Shown piece after piece: positions 48,804 through 54,010 of a stretch of 54,010 bases of DNA. The position numbers were made by a program, and so were the translations under genes. Source of the DNA: Chloroflexota bacterium (lineage in GTDB: Bacteria > Chloroflexota > Anaerolineae > Anaerolineales > Villigracilaceae); assembly GCA_016866215.1 (NCBI GenBank), contig VGNE01000023.1:1-54010 (forward strand), given 5' to 3'. Under the pieces are notes generated by a model. The model worked only from the letters and a program-made list of their open reading frames with translations. It was not told where the DNA came from and ran no database searches. How positions within the stretch are numbered: position 1 is the stretch's first letter; every line of letters starts with the position of its first letter.

Positions 48804-49577
48804 TTACAACCCTACTCTGTGACCATTTGAATACACTTTGAACCGATGGGTCCTGGCATACCCGATCAGTGTAATTCCATAACGCTCTGCCATTTCAATG
48901 GACAGGGAGGACGGGGAAGTGCGTGAGATTAATATCGGCACGCTGAGTTGCGCGGCTTTTTGAAGCATCTCAGAACTGATGCGTCCTGTCGTGATCAGGA
49001 TTCGATTTTCAGGCCAGATATTTTTTATCAAACACAGCCCTGCGATCTTATCCAATGTGTTGTGCCGCCCAATATCATCTGCCGCGACTAAAACCGTCTC
49101 GCCGTCGCTTAAAGCGGATGTATGTACGCCGCCTGTATCTCGATATAACTCCTGGGACTCAAATAACTTCTCGACCAACCCCAGGATCGCCTCAGGCTGG
49201 ACCTTGAGCCTGTTCTCCCGCAGGGAGACATTTGGCTTCGCGAGCAGGTCAACAGCAGTGACGCCGCCGGTACAGCCCGATGTCCTGCGCCAATTTGTCG
49301 GCTGCTCCGCATCGTGATTCAGCCACACGTCCACGTTGTCGCCATGCTCACACAGGCGGACATCCGCAACTTCGTCCATGCTTTGGATGATGCCTTCGTT
49401 ATAGAGGAATCCTACAGCCATTGCTTCCAAATGGACAGGCGTGCACATGAACGTGATCCAGACATGGTTGTTGACTGTCAGGGAAACGGGAGTTTCAACA
49501 ATGGTCTCGGACTCATGGTGTTCCCATTTCTTAAATTCATATTTTTCATACTGAATTGCTTTTCGTGGAAGGATCAT
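48804..49577 (-). CDS. fdhD: FdhD, sulfurtransferase for formate dehydrogenase cofactor
   Basis: About 257 residues. It passes sulfur from a cysteine desulfurase to the molybdenum cofactor of formate dehydrogenase. Segments: ETPVSLTVNNHVWITFMCTP, AVGFLYNEGII, RRTSGCTGG, TGGVHTSALSDG, DDIGRHNTLDKIAG and RISSEMLQKAAQ. Only one cysteine occurs in the mobile loop where E. coli FdhD has two. TCTGGAGAGAAA before the ATG at 49577 decides the start. It lies upstream of FDH2 on the same strand, separated by about 200 bases. Confidence 0.9.
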   Translation of the reverse strand: MILPRKAIQYEKYEFKKWEHHESETIVETPVSLTVNNHVWITFMCTPVHLEAMAVGFLYNEGIIQSMDEVADVRLCEHGDNVDVWLNHDAEQPTNWRRTSGCTGGVTAVDLLAKPNVSLRENRLKVQPEAILGLVEKLFESQELYRDTGGVHTSALSDGETVLVAADDIGRHNTLDKIAGLCLIKNIWPENRILITTGRISSEMLQKAAQLSVPILISRTSPSSLSIEMAERYGITLIGYARTHRFKVYSNGHRVGL

Positions 49578-49845
49578 TTTCTCTCCAGATACCCATAAAA
49601 CTTTCAACTTTCAACCTTGAATCGGTTTTCTCGGAATTTCGATGCACCTTGCAAAAGATATCAGGGTCAGATAAAAACGCGCCGAGACAGGACTCGGTGC
49701 AAAGAATAATCGTCCTTCCGCGATATTGAGTGCGTGGAAAATAATTAGAATCAGTGTCGTGGAAAAGCCGCCCGCACAAGGTTACAAACTTTTGAGAGCT
49801 TGAAATATTTTTTCGGGGAGTTACAATATTATTGGAGGCTGACAT
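49546..49845 (-). CDS. YHS-like small cysteine protein
   Basis: About 99 residues. FVTLCGRLFHDTDSNYFPRTQYRGRTIILCTESCLGAFLSDPDIF is the recognisable part and resembles YHS-type metal-binding domains. The last codons overlap the start of fdhD by 32 bases. The ATG at 49845 has AGAGGA eight bases upstream but faces the start of a gene on the other strand head-on; the true start may be further inside. A role in formate dehydrogenase maturation is only suggested by position. Confidence 0.55.
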   Translation of the reverse strand: MSASNNIVTPRKNISSSQKFVTLCGRLFHDTDSNYFPRTQYRGRTIILCTESCLGAFLSDPDIFCKVHRNSEKTDSRLKVESFMGIWRENDPSTKSNSV

Positions 49846-50023
49846 GAAGCGAATCCTCTTTTGGTTATTCGTTCTTGCGCTCGCCGCGCTCAACTGGGCG
49901 GCTTTGCATGACATCCTCAAAGGCGAGCCGGATGTTTGGTTGGAATGGACGACTGTTGTTATTAGTGTAGCTTTGTTGGGTGTTTGGGCTGGCAGGCGCA
50001 TTGTGCAAAATAATAACGGTTAA
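49844..50023 (+). CDS. Small two-helix membrane protein
   Basis: 59 residues, two transmembrane helices (ILFWLFVLALAALNWAALHDIL and WTTVVISVALLGVWAGRRIV). TTGGAGGCTGAC before the ATG is a strong ribosome binding site. Function unknown. It ends by overlapping the cytochrome b5-like gene tail to tail by 4 bases. Confidence 0.65.
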   Translation: MKRILFWLFVLALAALNWAALHDILKGEPDVWLEWTTVVISVALLGVWAGRRIVQNNNG

Positions 50024-50271
50024 TTTCCTGCCAGCTTGCCAACAATCTTAACACAGGGTCTTGTGAATACAGCTTCTTTGTGCGGGGCTTCTTCCAACTC
50101 GAAAGAGAGATCCTGACCGGGGAAGTGTAAAAATTCGTGCATATCCAGTCGCCATTTTGGGCACTCCGTCACATCGTAGACGGTACTTTTGAAGGCGATA
50201 AATTTGCGCGTGCCGTGCTCGCCATTGTTGCGTTTGAGTTCTGTCTGTGTAATAACTCTTTCTGGAATCAT
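50020..50271 (-). CDS. Cytochrome b5-like heme/steroid-binding domain protein
   Basis: 83 residues. KFIAFKSTVYDVTECPKWRLDMHEFLHFPGQDLSFELEEAPHKEAVF follows the pattern of soluble cytochrome b5-like (MAPR-type) domains. His residues are available in the HEFLHFPG segment, and the HPGG motif of true b5 is not conserved. Starts with ATGA overlap to the upstream membrane protein (50268-50271), so the two are translated together. It may be an electron-transfer or small-molecule-binding partner of that membrane protein. Confidence 0.7.
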   Translation of the reverse strand: MIPERVITQTELKRNNGEHGTRKFIAFKSTVYDVTECPKWRLDMHEFLHFPGQDLSFELEEAPHKEAVFTRPCVKIVGKLAGN

Positions 50272-50999
50272 AAGATTCTGAATGTGATCCCTTCGGACAG
50301 GTAGCGCTCGATATATTTCAAAAGCGAATAGATGATCAGCGAGCAGCCGATATATTCGATCGATTCTTCCAGGCTGGCAACTGTGGCATAGGTGAAATTT
50401 TTTTGACCGAGGGTCGAGGCGAAATAGCCGCTGATCATTTCACCGCCGATCACGCCGCCGATATACACAGCCAGGGAAACAAGGAATAGGACCTTAAATT
50501 TCCCCTCCAGATGCAGAAAGAACAGTAGATAGACCAGTCCGAAGATGGCGACAATGACCATACCCGGGATGACCCACGCAAAATAGAAAAAGCCTTCCGC
50601 GCCTGCGATGGCGCGCATGGGCTTGATCATGTTTTCATGAATGACTGCGGCTTCGTCCATTGAAAGAAAGAAGAAGATCAGCGCCAGTCCAACCCAGTTG
50701 AATCTGAATTTATCTTTAACTGATATTTTCCACGAACTGATCGCGGCGAGCAAAAGCGCAGGGATGAATAACAACAGGGCATTGATGTAGGTGGTGATAT
50801 TGCCCTCTGCATCCAGATAGAAATTCTGCATGAGCTGATCCAACAGGAATTCGTGCCACGGACCGCGGATGTCGGCAATACCGAAGAACCTGATCTTTTG
50901 CCCCCAAATGCTCAAGCCGACGATGACCCCTACCATGACGAGCAAGAAAATTAGAATTCGTTTTGGGTTGAGTTTTATGCTTGCTGTTTGCCCTGTCAT
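50268..50999 (-). CDS. Six-helix membrane protein, unknown family
   Basis: 243 residues, six transmembrane helices. The motif FFLSMDEAAVIHENMIKPM on the third helix carries an acidic/His group that could bind a metal. Other polar positions are YFASTLGQ and SLEESIEYIGC. Translational coupling to the cytochrome b5-like gene suggests a joint redox or lipid function. I do not recognise the family. Confidence 0.65.
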   Translation of the reverse strand: MTGQTASIKLNPKRILIFLLVMVGVIVGLSIWGQKIRFFGIADIRGPWHEFLLDQLMQNFYLDAEGNITTYINALLLFIPALLLAAISSWKISVKDKFRFNWVGLALIFFFLSMDEAAVIHENMIKPMRAIAGAEGFFYFAWVIPGMVIVAIFGLVYLLFFLHLEGKFKVLFLVSLAVYIGGVIGGEMISGYFASTLGQKNFTYATVASLEESIEYIGCSLIIYSLLKYIERYLSEGITFRIL

Positions 51000-51062
51000 T
51001 GGAATATCCTTTAAGGGATGATTATATCGTCGAAACCCCTGTGTTGACGGTTCGACTTTCGC

Positions 51063-52130
51063 TCACCGTGTCGAAACAGGATCAAGCATCGGCTTGGTTA
51101 GAGGCGGGACGATCACGGTGCGCACATCGCCCCTGAATTTTTCCAGTTCGTCCAATACGCGGTTGATCGCGTCTGCATCCAGCGGGACGGTTTTTGTCAC
51201 AATCTGTGAGGTGTCCAAAATATTCCTGCGCGCCATTTCAACCAGCAATGGAAGCTCCTGCAAGTGATGATCGTTCGCGCCGATCAGTTCAACTTCCTTG
51301 CCGAGCAGTTCATTGTAAGTGTCGATTTCAAGGGACTGGTTGGAAAGACCGACGATCACGACGCGCCCCAAGACGCCCGCAGCTTGAATGGCTTGTTTCA
51401 TGGTTTGTCGAAGCCCGATCATTTCGATGGCAACATCCACTCCCTTGCCGTCGGTAAGTTTCCTGATTTCGGCTACGGCATCCACTTTCTTTCCGTTGAT
51501 GGGGATCGCGCCATATTGTGCGGCGAGTTTTAGTTTGTCCTCATGGATATCCACAGCATACACCTCGAGTGCGCCGAAGGCTTTGGCAAGCTGGACGGCA
51601 GATTGCCCCAGCCCGCCCACGCCAAAAATGGCAACTCGGTCGCCGCTTTTCAGTCTGCTTTTTCGCAGAGCATGAAACGCAGTTGCAGAGGCGCACATCA
51701 AGGTTGCACCTTGTTCAAATGGGATTTCATCGGGAAGGTGAATGGCATTACGCGCGGGCACGGAGATGTATTCCGCATAGCCGCCATTGGTATAATGACC
51801 GAGCATTAAAACTTTCTCGCAAAATTGGTCGTTGCCGGTTGAACAGTGATAACAATCGCCGCAGGAGATGTTGTAATGCAAACAGACTCTCTCGCCGATC
51901 TTGACATTCGTCACCTGCGCGCCAATTTTTTCAACTACACCTGCCACCTCATGCCCAAGGGTGAGGGGAACAGGCCGCACAGGTGAAATGCCTGCGCGGT
52001 AATGTGCGTCAGAATGGCAAATTCCTGCAGCTTTGACCTTCACCAAAATATCCCGCTCGCCGATTTCAGGGATGGGGATCTCCTGCATTTCCAAAGGTTG
52101 TTTTACGTCTATAAAGCGAATGGCTTTCAT
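51063..52130 (-). CDS. Zinc-dependent alcohol dehydrogenase
   Basis: 355 residues, MDR superfamily. Catalytic zinc ligands Cys38 (AGICHSDAHY), His60 and Glu61 (LGHEVAG). Structural zinc cysteines at 90, 93, 96 and 104 (CGDCYHCSTGNDQFC). NAD(P)-binding GVGGLGQSAVQLAKA, with YAVDIHEDK indicating NAD preference (Asp after the second strand). Substrate unknown. TAAGGAGAATAT before the ATG is a ribosome binding site. It stands alone. Confidence 0.9.
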   Translation of the reverse strand: MKAIRFIDVKQPLEMQEIPIPEIGERDILVKVKAAGICHSDAHYRAGISPVRPVPLTLGHEVAGVVEKIGAQVTNVKIGERVCLHYNISCGDCYHCSTGNDQFCEKVLMLGHYTNGGYAEYISVPARNAIHLPDEIPFEQGATLMCASATAFHALRKSRLKSGDRVAIFGVGGLGQSAVQLAKAFGALEVYAVDIHEDKLKLAAQYGAIPINGKKVDAVAEIRKLTDGKGVDVAIEMIGLRQTMKQAIQAAGVLGRVVIVGLSNQSLEIDTYNELLGKEVELIGANDHHLQELPLLVEMARRNILDTSQIVTKTVPLDADAINRVLDELEKFRGDVRTVIVPPLTKPMLDPVSTR

Positions 52131-52347
52131 ATATTCTCCTTAAGTCCCAATCTCCGCCTCCATGGATGGCGCGCAGGCAGGTCTGTATTTATTGGTAAGC
52201 GGGGATTATACCTGTGCACAGGCCTGACACCTTGTTATGTTCAAACCAGGCTGCATCTCAGCCGGGCGCTTATCGAAGCATGTCTCCCCAAATCGAAGAC
52301 TTCGGAAATCTTTCAAATTCATCCTTTCATCTTCATCCTTTTCTTTC

Positions 52348-52367
52348 CCCAACCCCACAAACAAAAA
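52348..52367. repeat. 20-base motif next to a terminator, copy 1
   Basis: CCCAACCCCACAAACAAAAA; one base different from 53793-53812. Both copies touch a terminator stem. Confidence 0.65.
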
Positions 52368-52390
52368 TCTCCTGGTTTGAATAGGAGATT
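52366..52390 (-). terminator. Terminator of the DUF433/DUF5615 operon 2
   Basis: AATCTCCT and AGGAGATT arms, nine-base loop, followed on the minus strand by TTTTTGTTTG. Confidence 0.8.
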
Positions 52391-52397
52391 ATTCGAT

Positions 52398-52751
52398 TTA
52401 GGCATGTACGATGACATGTTCACGATTTAATTCAACAAACCGATTGCGTGATAAATCGCCGATGACCTGGTCAATATTTGCAACCAGAAGTTTTTCAAGT
52501 TCGGTATTGCTAATATTTCCAGTCGAAATTAACAGTAACTTGTTTGGGCGGTTATTCAACCAGAATGATGTCGTGAAGTCAGAATCTTTGGTTGTGATGA
52601 CGCAATCATTTTCATCCGAATATTGCAAGATCGCTGTATCTTCTGTCGCGTTTTCGTCAGGAAGATCGAGTGTGTGGACAGCATGATGACCACGCTCAAG
52701 AAAAAGATTGACCAAACGGCGCGGCAGATTAGCGTCAATTAGAAAGTTCAT
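52398..52751 (-). CDS. DUF5615 PIN-like toxin, copy 2
   Basis: 117 residues. MNFLIDANLPRRLVNLFLERGHHAVHTLDL, with Asp6 as the first catalytic residue, then DTAILQYSDENDCVITTKDSDFT. It has all acidic residues expected of this PIN-like family. ATGA overlap (52748-52751) with its antitoxin. No repeat insertion. Confidence 0.85.
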   Translation of the reverse strand: MNFLIDANLPRRLVNLFLERGHHAVHTLDLPDENATEDTAILQYSDENDCVITTKDSDFTTSFWLNNRPNKLLLISTGNISNTELEKLLVANIDQVIGDLSRNRFVELNREHVIVHA

Positions 52752-52987
52752 ACAAGCGCGACACTCATCCGCTTGACCTGACTCAAGCGCGCAGCATAAA
52801 GCAAAACAGCTTGAATATCTGCCTGTTCAAGGTCTTCATAATCTGCAAGTATCTCTTCAGTGGGCATTCCCGAACTGAGCGTCTCCAAGAGCCACTCAAC
52901 AGAGTAGCGTAATCCGCGAATCGTTGGTTTGCCAAACGCCATGGCGGGATTTATAGTAATTCGAGTAAGGAGTTCTTGGTTAGTCAT
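52748..52987 (-). CDS. DUF433 antitoxin, copy 2
   Basis: 79 residues. LTRITINPAMAFGKPTIRGLRYSVEWLLETLSSG is the DUF433 signature; close to the antitoxin at 12890. GGCAGGAGAAAAATT before the ATG at 52987 decides the start against the longer frame to 53125. Confidence 0.85.
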   Translation of the reverse strand: MTNQELLTRITINPAMAFGKPTIRGLRYSVEWLLETLSSGMPTEEILADYEDLEQADIQAVLLYAARLSQVKRMSVALV

Positions 52988-53019
52988 AATTTTTCTCCTG
53001 CCCCAATCATACACGATTC

Positions 53020-53095
53020 CAGAGACTTCGGAAGTCTGCCTTGACGAACTTAAGACGCGGAGTCTCAAAAAGACTTCCGAAGTCTGGGTTTTGCC
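53020..53095. repeat. AGACTTCGGAAGTCT palindromic element
   Basis: AGACTTCGGAAGTCT (left) and AGACTTCCGAAGTCT (right) are each near-perfect palindromes and face each other about 40 bases apart. The element adjoins the truncated toxin gene. Confidence 0.75.
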
Positions 53096-53102
53096 ATGCC
53101 CC

Positions 53103-53351
53103 TCATCCCCGCAAGCATTGACCATAAATCACCACCGAAAACGTACTTCCCTCGTGTTGACATTTTGCCGCCTTTGCCAGAGAATCATCCTGAGTAAAAA
53201 GTGCCCGCTTCAATTCGTGCGCACGTTTAAGCAATAAATCGTCGTCAAGTTGATCCGTTCCATCTTCGTAAGAGGTGAGAATGTCAATTCCTCGCAAGCG
53301 CAAACCAATCGTAATCGCTTTTGGGACATGATGAACCATATAAAGCGACAC
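53103..53351 (-). pseudogene. Truncated DUF5615 PIN-like toxin, copy 3
   Basis: 82 residues from a GTG at 53351. SLYMVHHVPKAITIGLRLRGIDIL resembles the YMDHHVP-type subgroup, but the first acidic residue is Val. The protein ends after VVIYGQCLRG, where relatives continue for 25-30 residues. The break lies at a palindromic element (53020-53095). Probably inactive. Confidence 0.65.
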
Positions 53352-53356
53352 AGGTA

Positions 53357-53668
53357 TTAGATAAGTCCCTTCGCTTTTAATCGTTTGATTAATGGAGATA
53401 GAGGAACCTCTTTTTGAGTCCGATTTACTTTTTCCATTCGTTTCTCAATATCGCTCTCAAGTTCTTCGCGATGATCCCAGTAATAGGCGAGAGCCGAGTA
53501 AATTTGACCCAGAGTCAGATAAGGGAATTGTATATGAAGTTCTTCCGCGCTCCATCCGTAAGCGGTTTGCGCCAGGACAAGTTCGATTACCTTCATAGTC
53601 GTGCCAGATATGATTGGGACTCGTAAATCATCCAATACAACGTGTTCGTAACGGGTTTCTGCAAGCAT
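53357..53668 (-). CDS. DUF433 antitoxin, copy 3
   Basis: 103 residues. HVVLDDLRVPIISGTTMKVIELVLAQTAYGWSAEELHIQFPYLTLGQIYSALAYYWDHREEL is DUF433-like with a longer C-terminus than the other two copies. AGAGGTAAAT before the ATG. Its partner toxin seems dead, so it may be an orphan antitoxin. Confidence 0.8.
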   Translation of the reverse strand: MLAETRYEHVVLDDLRVPIISGTTMKVIELVLAQTAYGWSAEELHIQFPYLTLGQIYSALAYYWDHREELESDIEKRMEKVNRTQKEVPLSPLIKRLKAKGLI

Positions 53669-53792
53669 ATTTACCTCTTTTCTCGTGAATTGATTCTACC
53701 ACTTGCAATGACCTCTCTTAAAAAACGCGGCATCCGTTTCCATCCGCTTATCCGCTACGCGAAGCGGTCCGTTGACAACATCCGTTGACCAG

Positions 53793-53812
53793 CCCAACCC
53801 CGCAAACAAAAA
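53793..53812. repeat. 20-base motif next to a terminator, copy 2
   Basis: CCCAACCCCGCAAACAAAAA; compare 52348-52367. Confidence 0.65.
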
Positions 53813-53836
53813 GCTCCTGTTGCAACAGGAGCTTTT
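53809..53836. terminator. Bidirectional terminator
   Basis: Perfect palindrome AAAAGCTCCTGTTG/CAACAGGAGCTTTT. It follows the unidentified gene at the right edge on the minus strand. The rest of 53669-53938 shows nothing I can name. Confidence 0.8.
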
Positions 53837-53938
53837 GACCTTCAAAAACAATTACATTAACTCATCTATCTTTATCCGCAACTGGCTTTGGTGCATAAAT
53901 CGAGAAAAAGGCAGAATGCGGCCAAGGGAGACGCATTG

Positions 53939-54010
53939 CTATGCGACTTGGTAACTTTCAGGCATACCCAGGTGAGTCATTTTGTTAAGCGCCAGGCAGC
54001 GGATCAAGGC
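53939..54010 (-). CDS. 3' end of an unidentified gene
   Basis: Reading from the window edge the minus strand gives ALIRCLALNKMTHLGMPESYQ, then VA and a TAG stop. The terminator 100 bases downstream supports a real gene end. Too short to identify. Confidence 0.35.
   Translation of the reverse strand, partial: ALIRCLALNKMTHLGMPESYQVA

Noticed and set aside
52748-53125. Longer DUF433 protein starting at 53125
   Set aside because: The first 46 codons are repeat sequence; a good ribosome binding site precedes the ATG at 52987.
1-54010. CRISPR array
   Set aside because: The repeats are dispersed, irregular in spacing and palindromic; no regular direct repeat-spacer series and no cas genes were seen.
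1-54010. tRNA or rRNA genes
   Set aside because: I saw no cloverleaf with a GTTC(A/G)A arm and CCA-type end and no conserved rRNA segments in the gaps; a tRNA scan would be needed to exclude a missed one.

Overview
The window looks like a chromosomal segment of an anaerobic or facultatively anaerobic bacterium of the Chloroflexota, probably class Anaerolineae. This is inferred from gene content and style: F420 biosynthesis and use, MttB-type methyltransferases, NuoEF-fused formate dehydrogenases, DUF433/DUF5615 toxin-antitoxin pairs, YHS and four-helix-bundle proteins, and a very high load of short palindromic repeats. No rRNA or tRNA gene was found to confirm it.

Layout. 1-2.7 kb: an F420 cluster on the minus strand (NADPH:F420 reductase npdG, F420-0:glutamate ligase cofE, a PPOX-type F420 enzyme, and a nitroreductase resembling the C-terminal half of FbiB). 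2.7-7.2 kb: four-helix-bundle protein, SsnA-like amidohydrolase, small proteins and a class A beta-lactamase-like serine hydrolase. 7.5-16.9 kb, plus strand: proline dehydrogenase, pteridine reductase-like SDR, GT-C-like membrane protein, DinB, aminotransferase, a DUF433/DUF5615 pair, a UbiA-like protein, moeA and a homocysteine methyltransferase. 16.9-24.2 kb, minus strand: a probable methyl-transfer operon (GntR/FCD regulator, corrinoid protein, two non-pyrrolysine MttB-family proteins, M20 amidohydrolase, methyltetrahydrofolate methyltransferase). 24.3-29.1 kb: an NAD-linked formate dehydrogenase with cysteine in the active site. 29.2-33.2 kb: yigZ and an oxidative pentose phosphate set (zwf, gnd, pgl). 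33.2-38 kb: AlkZ-like protein, three membrane proteins, a cyclic-nucleotide-binding/NifU fusion and a TlpA-like thioredoxin. 38.4-43.1 kb: three tandem LysM-M23 lipoproteins. 43.4-49.8 kb: CBS protein and a second NAD-linked formate dehydrogenase whose catalytic subunit is read through an in-frame UGA (selenocysteine) followed by a well-formed SECIS hairpin, then fdhD and a YHS-like protein. 49.8-54 kb: small membrane proteins, a cytochrome b5-like protein, zinc alcohol dehydrogenase, two more DUF433/DUF5615 loci (one decayed), and the end of an unidentified gene.

How it may work together (inference). A quaternary or tertiary methylamine would be demethylated by an MttB homologue onto the corrinoid protein. 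The MtrH/AcsE-like protein would pass the methyl group to tetrahydrofolate. Oxidation to formate would then supply the two formate dehydrogenases, one Cys-type and one Sec-type. MoeA and FdhD support the molybdenum or tungsten cofactor of those enzymes. The substrate cannot be told from sequence.

The most striking feature that standard annotation would miss is a dense population of short palindromic or short-period elements. They fill most intergenic gaps and are also found in frame inside genes (moeA, pgl, both NuoEF proteins, both FdhA proteins, the DUF5615 toxin, the GT-C and UbiA-like proteins). One 27-bp hairpin occurs both inside the toxin gene and in an intergenic gap 25 kb away.
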